From: Actinomycetes bacterium
GTDB lineage: Bacteria > Actinomycetota > Coriobacteriia > Coriobacteriales > Eggerthellaceae
DNA: 64,000 nt
Direction: 5' to 3'
Assembly: GCA_023460315.1 (NCBI GenBank)
Contig: JAEWQO010000070.1
Location: 1-64,000 of the forward strand
The notes beneath the pieces were generated by a model. It did not search any database. It worked only from the letters and a program-made list of their open reading frames with translations, and had not been told where the DNA came from. Position numbers and translations under genes: made by a program. How positions within the stretch are numbered: position 1 is the first letter of the stretch; every line of letters begins with the position of its first letter. Positions 42,247 through 51,128 of this stretch are shown here, in pieces.

Positions 42247-44172
42247 TCAGCGGTTCAGCACCCGCCGATCGCCGTCGCGACGAGTCACGCCCTGCGCGTC
42301 GAAAAACTCCAGAAGGGGAATGGCGTATTTGCGGCTTACGGCCATGGCATCCCTGAGCTCGGCGGCCGTCGCAGGGCCTTCGGCCAATCTGCATCGTATG
42401 GCTGTCTCCAGCTTGGCCAGCGCCTCTGCATCGAAGTAGAAGTCTTGGCCGACCTTGCGTGTGCGGCCCTGTTTCTCCAAAAGACCGAGAGCCCGGTGGG
42501 CGAGGGAAGCGTCCAGCCCGCTGCCGGAGATGAGTTCGGTGAGCGTCGGGGGGGTGACGTCCGGCTTTGCGAGTGCTGCCCACAGCTTCTCGGCAGCTTG
42601 CTCCTCCATCTTTCGTGCGCCACTGCCCGCCTTCGGATGGCTTGCCAAGCCGTCCGACAGCAGGACGACGTTGCGCTTGGCACAGTGGGCGAGCACGGCG
42701 TCGAAACAAGGTTCCGTTGCGCGGGGCAGACAGCGGCGGCGCAACGCCTCCTTGGCAATTCCCGGCTCCGTTGGCTGCTCGGCATGAAATTTCAAAAGCT
42801 CATTCTCAAGCGAGGAGCAAAGCTTTTGGAGGAGCCTTCTCGAGAGGTGATACGCAGCGTGCCCTCCCGATTCCAGGCGAACGGCCTCATTGCTCTTCAC
42901 CAGGGCATCAAGTTCCCTTGTGGCCGCTTGCACGCTGAGCTCCGACGCAAAGGCGAACTCGACGGCCGTCAGGGGGAGGGGAGCGAGGCGGAGTGACGTG
43001 CGGGCGATTTCCGCCTCGTCTCCGATGCGCAGAGCTTCCAGCAGCATGCGCTCTTCCGACGTGAGCGTGGTGGTGCGGCGGGGGTGGGTGCGCAACACCG
43101 TCCCGCCTCCAATCACGTGCATGGGAGAGTAGGAACGGAGGACGAAGCGGTCGCGCCACATGACCGGCAGAGGCTCGTCGAGACGTACTTGCGCCAGACC
43201 GCGGCCTCCGGGGCGCAGGGCGTCTTCGCCCATGAGGAGCACCCGGCCCGTCACCTCGCGCGTGCCGTGCGCGACATGGACCCGCACGCCGCTCTCAAAG
43301 GGTTTGTCGTGCCCCGGCAAGCCCAGGTAGGTCACATCCGCATCAAAGCGGTCAGTCGTCCTCGCCGTGCCCGGCGACGTGAGAAAGTCGCCGGGACGGA
43401 TATCGGAAGTGGCGAGCGCGTTCAGGTTGAGGGCCACGCGATGGCCGGCCAGGGCTCGTTCGACGGGTTGTCCATGCACCTGTATCCCTCGGATGCGGGC
43501 GTGCAGTCCGGAGGGAAGCGCCTCAATCTCATCGCCCGGAACCGCTTCTCCGCTCCACAGGGTGCCGGTGACCACCGTGCCCGATCCCTTGATGGTGAAC
43601 ACGCGGTCAACCGGGAGACGCAGCGTCGTCTCCGCCTTGGTCCTTCGCGTGGATCGCGCTGCCTGCGCGATGGAGGCCTTGAGCTCGGCTATGCCTTGTC
43701 CGGTTTTGCTCGAGACGGCGACGATGGGAGCGTCGGCGTAGGGCGTGTCCGACAGGCGTCCGCGTATCTCGTCTTCCATGAACAGGAGCCACTCGTCGTC
43801 AACGAGGTCCGCCTTCGTGAGGGCGATCACGCAGGAGGGGATGCCGAGGAGCGCGAGAACGGCAAGGTGCTCGACGGTTTGGGGCATGATGCCGTCGTCG
43901 GCGGCGATGCAGAGAAGTGCCAGGTCGATACCGGTCGATCCGGCGATCATCTGCCGCACGAAGCGTTCGTGTCCCGGCACGTCCACGACGCCGAGCGTCG
44001 TTCCGTCAGGCAGGTCGAGGCGCGCGAACCCGAGCTCGATGGTTATGCCGCGTTGCTTCTCTTCGGCCAATCGGTCCGGATCGATGCCGGTGAGGGCCAT
44101 CACAAGGGACGACTTGCCGTGATCGATGTGTCCCGCCGTTCCCATCACGAGCGAGGGAAACGTGTCAGTCAT
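42247..44172 (-). CDS. selB: selenocysteine-specific elongation factor SelB
   Basis: SelB is the GTPase that brings Sec-tRNA to UGA codons marked by a SECIS hairpin. The 641-aa protein starts with the G domain (GTAGHIDHGKSS, about 11-22; VDVPGHERF, about 63-71). EF-Tu-like domains follow, then four C-terminal winged helices (about 370-641) that bind the SECIS RNA. AAAGGAG before ATG 44172 overlaps the selA stop, so selA and selB are coupled. Its mRNA target in this window is fdhF. Confidence 0.96.
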   Translation of the reverse strand: MTDTFPSLVMGTAGHIDHGKSSLVMALTGIDPDRLAEEKQRGITIELGFARLDLPDGTTLGVVDVPGHERFVRQMIAGSTGIDLALLCIAADDGIMPQTVEHLAVLALLGIPSCVIALTKADLVDDEWLLFMEDEIRGRLSDTPYADAPIVAVSSKTGQGIAELKASIAQAARSTRRTKAETTLRLPVDRVFTIKGSGTVVTGTLWSGEAVPGDEIEALPSGLHARIRGIQVHGQPVERALAGHRVALNLNALATSDIRPGDFLTSPGTARTTDRFDADVTYLGLPGHDKPFESGVRVHVAHGTREVTGRVLLMGEDALRPGGRGLAQVRLDEPLPVMWRDRFVLRSYSPMHVIGGGTVLRTHPRRTTTLTSEERMLLEALRIGDEAEIARTSLRLAPLPLTAVEFAFASELSVQAATRELDALVKSNEAVRLESGGHAAYHLSRRLLQKLCSSLENELLKFHAEQPTEPGIAKEALRRRCLPRATEPCFDAVLAHCAKRNVVLLSDGLASHPKAGSGARKMEEQAAEKLWAALAKPDVTPPTLTELISGSGLDASLAHRALGLLEKQGRTRKVGQDFYFDAEALAKLETAIRCRLAEGPATAAELRDAMAVSRKYAIPLLEFFDAQGVTRRDGDRRVLNR

Positions 44173-44184
44173 GGGGCGCTCCTT

Positions 44185-45705
44185 TCAAACGTGGTTGGGC
44201 GTCTGTGCCGCCGTGCCGCCGGCTCCGTCGTCCGGCGCGGCGTCGGTGAAGTAGTCGCTCAAAGCGTCGGCTATCTCGACGTATTCGCTTTCTTCCGCAA
44301 GCGTCCTCACATCCAGGAGGAGCGATTCTTTCTTGATGCGGGCGATCACCGGGACCGTGCGCTTGCAGACGATCGACCGTTCGCACGACAGCGCGTCACC
44401 GCGGATGAACTCGACGCGTACGGCGAAAGTGTCGATATCGCACATGGGCAGCGCGCCGCCTCCGGCGCGCGCTATCTCCGGTATCACGGACAGGTTGACG
44501 CACGCGGGGGGGACGCGGGACGCGATGACGCGTGCCAGCTCCTCCGCCCGCGGCCGCAGGGAGTCGGCGGGAGTCGAGAGCATCGCCAGGGTGGGAATGT
44601 CGGTGAAGGCGCGGTCCCCGTCGAGATAGATCCGCAGCGTGGCCTCGAGTGCGGCCAGCGTCATCTTGTCGAGGCGCAGCGCACGGGCAAGCGGACTCTT
44701 CTTCAGGCGGTCGATGTGGCGTTTCGCGCCGACGATGATGCCCGCTTGGGGGCCCCCGAGGAGCTTGTCACCCGAAAATGAGACGATGTCACATCCTCCG
44801 TGCAGCGATTCGGCCACGGTTGGCTCTGCGTACTCCCCGAAGCAGTCGAGGCGGATGAAGGCACCCGACCCCTGGTCTTCGTAGACCAGCACTTCCGGGG
44901 CCGTGCCCGCGGCGGTTGCGGAGGCGCTTCCGCCCGCGCGGCGGACGTTTTCCCGGTCGGCGATCTCTCTGAGACGCTTCACTCCGACGCACTCGGTGAA
45001 CCCGATGAGCCGATAGTTCGAGGGATGGACTTTCAGAAGCATGGCGGTGTCAGGCGTGATTGCGCGCTCGTAGTCGGCCGGGTGGGTCTTGTTCGTCGTG
45101 CCCACCTCGATCATCGCGGCATGCGAGAGGGCCATGATGTCGGGAATGCGGAACGATCCCCCGATCTCGACCAGCTCCCCCCGTGACACGACGGCCTCAT
45201 GTCCGGAGGCGAATTCCGAGAGGACCATCATGACGGCGGCGGCATTGTTGTTGACCGCGATGGCCGCCTCTGCTCCCGTGAGTGCGCAGATGAGCCGTTC
45301 GCAGTGGGCGTGACGGCTTCCGCGCGCCATCGCATCGACGTCATACTCGAGGGTGGAGTAGCTGCGCGCGACGTCGGTCACGGCGCGAACGGCTTCTTCC
45401 GCGAGGATGCTGCGGCCCAAATTTGTGTGGATGATGACGCCTGAGGCGTTCACGACCCGGCGCAGGGAGGGCTGTTCGAGACGGAGGGCGCGCAGGGAGA
45501 CGTCTGAGGCGAGCGCGTCGCTGTCGACCGTGTGTGCCGACCCTTCGAGGATGCTGGACCGTGTCTCGTCTATCGTGTCTCTGACCAGGTCCACGACGAT
45601 GGGCCGGGGAAGTTGCTCAAGCAGCCGCGCCACCTGTGGCGTCTGCAGCAGTTCTTCGACTTGGGGAAGCGCGCGAAGCAGATCGCGCCGTGGTTTTTGA
45701 TCCAT
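44185..45705 (-). CDS. selA: L-seryl-tRNA(Sec) selenium transferase SelA
   Basis: SelA is the PLP enzyme that converts Ser-tRNA-Sec to Sec-tRNA-Sec with selenophosphate. The 506-aa product has the N-terminal tRNA-binding part (MDQKPRRDLLRALPQVEELL...) and the PLP-lysine motif SGDKLLGGPQ (K about 314). GGAAGGCAG before ATG 45705 decides the start; the frame is open to 45759. A C-terminal tail after DYFTDAA is a little longer than usual. selD, needed for selenophosphate, is not in the window. The divergent gap 45706-45832 has a GGCCGA-TT-TCGGCC palindrome at 45773-45786. Confidence 0.96.
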   Translation of the reverse strand: MDQKPRRDLLRALPQVEELLQTPQVARLLEQLPRPIVVDLVRDTIDETRSSILEGSAHTVDSDALASDVSLRALRLEQPSLRRVVNASGVIIHTNLGRSILAEEAVRAVTDVARSYSTLEYDVDAMARGSRHAHCERLICALTGAEAAIAVNNNAAAVMMVLSEFASGHEAVVSRGELVEIGGSFRIPDIMALSHAAMIEVGTTNKTHPADYERAITPDTAMLLKVHPSNYRLIGFTECVGVKRLREIADRENVRRAGGSASATAAGTAPEVLVYEDQGSGAFIRLDCFGEYAEPTVAESLHGGCDIVSFSGDKLLGGPQAGIIVGAKRHIDRLKKSPLARALRLDKMTLAALEATLRIYLDGDRAFTDIPTLAMLSTPADSLRPRAEELARVIASRVPPACVNLSVIPEIARAGGGALPMCDIDTFAVRVEFIRGDALSCERSIVCKRTVPVIARIKKESLLLDVRTLAEESEYVEIADALSDYFTDAAPDDGAGGTAAQTPNHV

Positions 45706-45832
45706 TGCACTGCCTTCCGTTGTTTCGCGCCGCCGTGGCGTGCGGGCCGCTTGTGGCAAACGGCCCCACCTTGGCCGATTTCGGCCGTGTGCACATGCCT
45801 TTCCTTTTCCGCGCCGCGCTCAGTAGGTTACC

Positions 45833-47098
45833 ATGTTGGGTATGAAGATACTCCACATAACCGCGCAAAAACCAGATGGCACCGGCAGCGGCGTCTATCT
45901 TTCCGAACTGGTGAATGCGTGCGCGCGCGCCGGGGTCGACCAGGCCGTCGTTGCGGGCATCGGGCCCGAGGACCGGCCGTCGTTTCCTCCTGGCACCCGT
46001 TTCGTTCCAGTTCGCTTCGAGACGGACGGCGTGCCGTTTCCCGTCGTGGGGATGTCTGACGAGATGCCCTATCGGTCCACCCGGTATCGCGACATGGATG
46101 CCTCCATGGTGCGGCTCTTCGATGCGGCCTTCACGCGGGCCGTGCTCGATGCCGTTGAGGGGCTGCATCCGGATGTGGTGATATGCCATCATCTGTATCT
46201 ACTCACGGCCCTGGTGCGCGATCTGCTGCCGTCCGTGCCGGTGGTGGCAGTGTGCCATTCCACCGATGTGCGTCAGATGCGCCAGCATGATTTGGAGCGC
46301 GACCGCATTCTGAACGCGATGCGGAGGCTCGATGCCGTGCTCGCGCTGCACGAAGCTCAGAAATCTTCGCTCGAGGAAGTGTATGGAATCGAGGGGAGGC
46401 GCATCCACGTGGTGGGGACGGGGTTCAACTGCTCCGTGTTTAACGGGCGCGCCTTTGAGGAGGGCGAAGGAGGGGTGGCGTGTCGTCCGGGCAAAAGGAG
46501 CGGGGGATCCGCCATTGAGATGGTGTTCGCCGGCAAGATAACGGGAAAGAAGGGGGTTCCCAGCCTCCTGCGCGCCCTGGATCTGCTGCCGTACGGTCCC
46601 GATGGGCTCCGCCTGAGCCTTGCGGGCGGTCATGCGGGGGAAAGCGAGTATCGCGCCATCCGTGCGCTGGCACAGCTGAGCCGCTACGATGTCGCGTTTT
46701 TGGGGAAGCTGTCCCAACCTGATCTCGCGCGCGTCTACTGCTGCGCCGACGTGTTCGTGCTGCCCTCCTTTTTCGAAGGGCTGCCCCTCGTGGTCGTCGA
46801 GGCGCTGGCGTGCGGCTGTTCGGTGGTGGTCTCCGACCTTCCCGGCATCCGCCCTTGGATCGAAGCTCATATACCCGGCGCTCCCGTGTGGTATGTCATG
46901 CCCCCGCGTTTCCGGGACGCAGACGAGCCGGTTTCCGACGATCTGCCGGCGTTCGAACGCCGGCTCGCGAACGCGCTCTGCCAGGCGGCATCCGCCGATG
47001 CGGCTCCTTGTTCGCCGGCCCATCTTTCATGGGACGCGTTGGCGGGCCGTGTCGTCTCCCTCTGTTCAAAGCTCCTTCTTGACCGTCAGGCGCACTGA
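45833..47098 (+). CDS. glycosyltransferase family 4 protein
   Basis: This 421-aa GT-B fold enzyme resembles family 4 retaining glycosyltransferases. The C-terminal half has the donor-binding EGLPLVVVE motif (E-x7-E type, about 318-326), preceded by VFAGKITGKKGVPSLLRAL (about 230-248), the usual start of the second domain. Acceptor and sugar are unknown. Starts at 45833 or 45842 are both possible. It is divergent from selA and unrelated to selenium use as far as can be seen. Confidence 0.88.
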   Translation: MLGMKILHITAQKPDGTGSGVYLSELVNACARAGVDQAVVAGIGPEDRPSFPPGTRFVPVRFETDGVPFPVVGMSDEMPYRSTRYRDMDASMVRLFDAAFTRAVLDAVEGLHPDVVICHHLYLLTALVRDLLPSVPVVAVCHSTDVRQMRQHDLERDRILNAMRRLDAVLALHEAQKSSLEEVYGIEGRRIHVVGTGFNCSVFNGRAFEEGEGGVACRPGKRSGGSAIEMVFAGKITGKKGVPSLLRALDLLPYGPDGLRLSLAGGHAGESEYRAIRALAQLSRYDVAFLGKLSQPDLARVYCCADVFVLPSFFEGLPLVVVEALACGCSVVVSDLPGIRPWIEAHIPGAPVWYVMPPRFRDADEPVSDDLPAFERRLANALCQAASADAAPCSPAHLSWDALAGRVVSLCSKLLLDRQAH

Positions 47099-47169
47099 CG
47101 CTTGCCGCCGTCTGCCCTGTTGCCTGACGGCTCTTGGGCCTCGGCCCCTTCTCTTTCCCGTGAACTCGC

Positions 47170-47535
47170 TTACGGGATCATCCGCTTCAAGATGGCTTTG
47201 TCGAAGCTGAGCACGCGGTAGCCTCGCAGGACGTTTCGTGCCATGAGCAGGCAGTCCGTGAAGTCGAGCGGCATGGTGCCGAAATAGCGGCAGGCGAGCA
47301 TGATGACATCCTTCTCGCTCACGCAGATGTCGTCAAGCAGCATGGTGAGCGTCTTGCCGATCATGCTGCGAGGAACGTGGTAGACATCGCGGAGCGTGAC
47401 GGCCACGCGTGCGAGGATCTCGGGGTAGGTGTATGCGCGTCCTGTCGCTATGACGTCGGCTGCTTCGTTCGCGTGCCGTTTGTTGTCGTTGAGGACATAG
47501 CGCAGGATGACGGTCTCGTCAATGATGGTGAACAC
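47170..47535 (-). CDS. PIN-domain toxin (VapC-like)
   Basis: This 121-aa protein has PIN-domain features: an early aspartate in TIIDETVILRYVLND, a conserved DFTDCLLMAR near the C-terminal third, and SFDK close to the end, giving the acidic metal-binding set of ribonuclease toxins. GTG 47535 is preferred because AGAGGAG precedes it; GTG 47550 is the alternative. It follows the antitoxin gene by 19 bp on the same strand. PIN toxins paired with RelB/DinJ-like antitoxins are less common than with VapB types. Confidence 0.82.
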   Translation of the reverse strand: MFTIIDETVILRYVLNDNKRHANEAADVIATGRAYTYPEILARVAVTLRDVYHVPRSMIGKTLTMLLDDICVSEKDVIMLACRYFGTMPLDFTDCLLMARNVLRGYRVLSFDKAILKRMIP

Positions 47536-47554
47536 CGCTTCTCCTCTCACGCTG

Positions 47555-47851
47555 CTATCTGTGCAGCTCGCTTTCGGCTTTCATGCTGAGGGATGCGACC
47601 CAGGCGTCGCGCTCCTTCTCTCGTTTCGTGGGGCTGGCAAACACGTTGAGCGCGCCGAAGGCCTTTCCTGCGCCCCTTTTCCGGAGGCTGGTTGGCGTGA
47701 ACGGCATCTGTTGGTCAAGAATGCTTTGGTTGACAAACATTCTGACCGCTTCGGAAAGGCTTGTTCCCATTGAGGCGTACAGCGCCTCCGCATCGCGCTT
47801 CACCTCGGGATCGATACGGACCTGCAAAAGTGCGTCTTTTGGCATGGTCAT
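47555..47851 (-). CDS. RelB/DinJ-family antitoxin
   Basis: This 98-aa protein starts with the ribbon-helix-helix RelB/DinJ pattern (LLQVRIDPEVKRDAEALYASMGTSLSEAVRMFV, about 8-40, described in part). The rest (about 50-98) is charged and would wrap the toxin. AGAAGG precedes ATG 47851. It probably neutralises the PIN protein and represses its own promoter, which has repeated TGTGAA/TTCACA half-sites. Confidence 0.85.
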   Translation of the reverse strand: MTMPKDALLQVRIDPEVKRDAEALYASMGTSLSEAVRMFVNQSILDQQMPFTPTSLRKRGAGKAFGALNVFASPTKREKERDAWVASLSMKAESELHR

Positions 47852-47861
47852 GCCTTCTTTC

Positions 47862-47877
47862 TGTGAAAATATTCACA
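47862..47877. promoter_or_regulatory. antitoxin operator palindrome
   Basis: TGTGAA-AATA-TTCACA is a perfect 6-bp inverted repeat between the antitoxin -10 and its start codon. A third half-site TGTGAA lies at 47904-47909 inside the promoter spacer. Confidence 0.65.
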
Positions 47878-47889
47878 ATTCGTACTTCA

Positions 47890-47918
47890 ATAGTATTACA
47901 AAATGTGAATGTCGTCAA
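47890..47918 (-). promoter_or_regulatory. promoter of the toxin-antitoxin operon
   Basis: On the - strand TTGACG (47918-47913), a 17-bp spacer and TACTAT (47895-47890) form a near-consensus housekeeping promoter, with the start codon 39 bp downstream of the -10. The overlapping TGTGAA sites suggest autorepression. Confidence 0.75.
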
Positions 47919-48269
47919 ACGGGAAACAGGGAGAAAATGCGGATAGAAGCAGGGCTTGACACCGTACGGACCCCGTTTTCACCTTTTATGAAAAGCTGTA
48001 GAAAATTGATATTGATCAGGTGAAATAAGGGAGTTTGACGGGAATACGCTCTTTTCTCATATCGTTCTTGACAACGCGTGATGGAGCACTTTATCCTCAA
48101 AGGCAGTACAGATTTGGAGAAAATGTGCAGACTCAAAAGAAGGGGGTGTCGGTCTGCCGGTCTGCACGGCATTGCACCTGTCCTAAAGCCTGTGAGAACG
48201 CTGTGGGGGATTTGACCTCTCGGCAAGGTTGCACGGATGGCGTTCTTGCAAGAAACGAGAGAAGAGCAT

Positions 48270-48824
48270 ATGAGCGACAAATTTGTCATAGCGGATCCCG
48301 GCACCTGCATCGGATGTAAAACCTGCATGGCTGCCTGCCTATCCAAGCATGACACGCCTGGAGATGTCGCCGTGGCGCGTCTTAACTTGGTGACCACGCT
48401 CAGCGTCTCCGCGCCCATCGTCTGCCATCACTGCGCTGACGCGCCCTGCATTGCCGCCTGCCCGGTTTCGGCCCTGTATGAAGACGAGGCGGCTGGGCGC
48501 GTGGGCATTCGAGAGGATCGTTGCATCGGATGCCAGAGTTGTGTCATGGCGTGCCCCTATGGGGCGGTGACGGTGACGACGCGCAACGTGTCGGCGCGCT
48601 TGGGCAACCTTTCCATTTCCGCCTATGAAAAGCCCGTGGTCATCAAATGCGATCTTTGTGCCGATCGGGTTGGTGGGCCTGCGTGTGTGCAGGCCTGTCC
48701 CACGAAGGGTCTTGTTCTGGTGGATCAAGAAATGTTGGACGAGAGCGTAAAAAAGAGGAATCGAGAAGCGGCCGCTGCATCAGCGACGTATTCGAGCGTG
48801 CCGCTTAACCCGACGTTAGCGTAG
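48270..48824 (+). CDS. 4Fe-4S dicluster protein, HydN-like
   Basis: This 184-aa ferredoxin-like protein has four cysteine groups of the type CIGCKTCMAAC, CHHCADAPCIAAC, CIGCQSCVMAC and CDLC...C, enough for four 4Fe-4S clusters, as in HydN and HycB. It starts at ATG 48270 after GAGAGAAG and lies 9 bp before fdhF. HydN is needed for formate dehydrogenase H activity in E. coli, so an electron-transfer or assembly role with FdhF is likely. It is clearly related to the HyfA-like gene on the other side of fdhF. Confidence 0.88.
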   Translation: MSDKFVIADPGTCIGCKTCMAACLSKHDTPGDVAVARLNLVTTLSVSAPIVCHHCADAPCIAACPVSALYEDEAAGRVGIREDRCIGCQSCVMACPYGAVTVTTRNVSARLGNLSISAYEKPVVIKCDLCADRVGGPACVQACPTKGLVLVDQEMLDESVKKRNREAAAASATYSSVPLNPTLA

Positions 48825-48833
48825 GAGGTATGC

Positions 48834-51062
48834 ATGGAAAGGCATATGGCTGTTTGCCCGTACTGCGGTGCTGGCTGCAAGCTTGATCTGTTGGTTGAGA
48901 ATGGACGTGTGGTAGGGGCCGAAGGCCTGAACGGTCTCACGAATCAAGGTGAGTTGTGCCTCAAGGGTTTGCATGGCTACGATTTCATCAATGACACGAA
49001 GATATTGACGCCGCGTATCTATCATCCCATGCTCCGGCGCCAGAAGGGCGCACCGCTCGAGCGGGTCAGCTGGGACGAGGCGCTCGACTTCACAGCGAAG
49101 AGGCTTACGGAAATCAAAGAGAAGTATGGCCCCGATTCCATCATGCTCACGGGTTCTTCCCGCGGTCCGGGCAACGAGGCAAACTATGTGATGCAGAAAT
49201 TCACGCGTGCCTGCATCGGGACGAACAACATAGATAACTGCGCTCGAACTTGACATGGCCCAACAGTCATCGGTCTGATGGACACAGTTGGTTCTGGTTG
49301 TATGAGCTGCTCGATCCCCGGTATGGAGGATGCGGGCTGCATATTTCTGTTCGGATACAATCCGTCGGCATCCCATCCCATCGTCGCGCGTCGTATCGTG
49401 CGTGCGAAGGAGAAGGGGGCCAAAATTATCGTCGCTGATCCGCGCGTCATAGAGACGGCGCGTATCGCCGACATCTATCTTCCCATCAACAATGGGTGCA
49501 ACATCGCGTTTCTCAATGCATTCGCTAACGTCATCGTTTCCGAGGGCCTTGCTGACAAGAAGTTCATCGAAGATCACACGAACGGCTTCGATGAGTGGTG
49601 GGAGACCATCAAGGAATACACGCCTGAATCCGTCGAGCACATCACCGGCGTGGATCCCGAAATGCTGCGTAAGGCGGCACGCATGTATGCAACCGCCGAG
49701 CCTTCCTCCATCGTGGGATGGGGCATGGGCGTCGCTCAGCAGAAGCAGAACGTCCTCACGGTTCATACGTTGGCGGCCATCGCGTGCATTTCCGGCCAGA
49801 TCGGCAAGCCGAATTCGGGCCTGGCTCCCGTGCGTGGGCAGAACAACGTTCAGGGAAGCTGCGACATGGGCATGCTGCCGAATCTGTATCCTGGCTATCA
49901 GAAGGTCGAGGATCCAGCGGTACGCGAGAAATTCGCGCAGGCGTGGGGCGTTCCCGTGGAAAAGCTTTCGGACCATGTCGGCTACAAGCTCACCGACGTC
50001 GGCCACAACGTGGACGAGGGCAAGGTGCATGCGTTCTATAACTTTGGCGAAGATCCGCTGCAGACCGAGCCGGACGCCAACGAGCTCAAGCGACAGCTTG
50101 GCGACCTGGATTTATTCATCTGTCAGGATATCTTCATGACGCAGACGACCCTTCTTGCCGACGTCATATTCCCCGGCACGTCATGGGGCGAACACGAAGG
50201 GGTGTTTACCGCGTCAGACCGCACGTTCCAGCGCTTTACGGCCGCGGTTCCGCCGAAAGGCGAATGCCGGCACGACTGGCAGATATTCCAGGAGCTCTCA
50301 ACGCGCATGGGCTACCCCCTGCACTATGAGAACACGAAAGAGATATGGGACGAGGTGCGCGAGCTGTGCCCAAGCTTCTATGGAGCGACGTACGAGAAGA
50401 TGGAGGGAGTCGGTCACGCGCAGTGGCCTATACCCACGCTCGAACATCCCGGCTCTCCCGACATGTTCCTCGGCGGTACGTTCACCACGCCCGACCATCG
50501 GGCGGTGCTCATGGCCCACGATTGGGAGCCTCCCACCGAGCTTCCCGATGACACGTATCCGCTCGTTCTCTGCACGGTGCGCGAGGTGGGGCATTATTCG
50601 TGCCGTTCGATGACGGGCAACTGCCGCGCTCTCTCGCTCTTGGCCGAAGAGCCGGGTGAAATCCATATCCATCCCGAGGATGCCAAGGGACGTGGCATTG
50701 GAGATGGCGAGCTTGTCCGCGCCTTTTCGCGCCGCGGCGAGGCCATGAGCCGGGCGGTGTTGGACGAACGCATCAACAAAGGCACGGTGTACATGACCTA
50801 CCAGTGGTGGATAGGCAAATGCAACAATCTCACGCTCCATGCCGTCGATCCGCGTTCACACACGCCCGAAGACAAGTTCAGCGCATGCCAGGTTGAGGCA
50901 ATCGAGGACCAGGTATGGGCCGAGCAGCATCTCCAGGAGCTTTACGGCTCCCTGAAGCAGGAGCTTGCGGAGACGGCTTCCGCTCAGGATGTCGATCCGA
51001 TCGCCATCGGCCAGACCCCTGGCGCGAAAGTTGCACATCAATCTGAAAACGCGCTTGTCTAA
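48834..51062 (+). CDS. fdhF: formate dehydrogenase H, selenocysteine-containing
   Basis: This 742-aa molybdopterin (bis-MGD) enzyme oxidises formate to CO2 and supplies electrons to the hydrogenase. The N-terminal CPYCGAGC (about 8-15), with a later Cys in GELCLKG, binds a 4Fe-4S cluster. The frame has a single internal TGA at 49251-49253 (codon 140), within NCART-U-HGPTVIGL, exactly where E. coli FdhF has catalytic Sec140. The two halves, 48834-49250 and 49254-51062, are in the same frame and both resemble FdhF, so the TGA is read as selenocysteine, not a stop. GTAGGAGG precedes ATG 48834. A gene caller without Sec support would split it in two. Confidence 0.96.
49251..49291 (+). promoter_or_regulatory. 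bacterial SECIS element with UGA codon
   Basis: The hairpin begins 6 nt after the UGA. A lower stem CCAAC (49260-49264)/GUUGG (49287-49291), an internal loop, and an upper stem GUCAUC (49266-49271)/GAUG-GAC (49277-49283, one bulged G) present the loop GGUCU (49272-49276). E. coli fdhF has the same GGUCU loop the same 18 nt after the UGA. SelB should bind here. Confidence 0.88.
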
Positions 51063-51128
51063 AACGCGTTGCGTGCGTATGCCCGGAAGCCGTCCGGCTT
51101 CCGGGCCGTCAGAGATCAAGGAGCGGAT

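Larger units (their letters stand above)
47852..48269. promoter_or_regulatory. divergent region, antitoxin/formate hydrogenlyase genes
   Basis: This 418-bp gene-free, AT-rich region contains the antitoxin promoter/operator on the left. For the formate hydrogenlyase genes I see only weak promoter candidates, such as TTGACG (48035-48040) with CATATC 17 bp later and TTGACA (48068-48073) with TTATCC 17 bp later. No sigma-54 site with correct spacing was found. Confidence 0.5.

Noticed and set aside
43084..44781. 565-codon open frame antisense to selB and selA
   Set aside because: It spans the junction of two clear genes on the other strand and is His/Arg/Gly-rich without motifs, as expected for a shadow frame.
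45773..45786. GGCCGA-TT-TCGGCC palindrome in the selA/glycosyltransferase gap as an operator
   Set aside because: Short GC-only palindromes are common at this base composition and no regulator is linked, so it is noted but not claimed.
48150..48185. Sigma-54-like element (TGCACGGCATTGCA) upstream of the formate hydrogenlyase genes
   Set aside because: The GC at the -12 position has no GG at the required distance for -24.
49251..49253. TGA in fdhF as a nonsense mutation splitting the gene into two proteins or a pseudogene
   Set aside because: Frame and homology continue across it, it lies at the known Sec position, a SECIS-like hairpin follows, and selA, selB and tRNA-Sec are present nearby.
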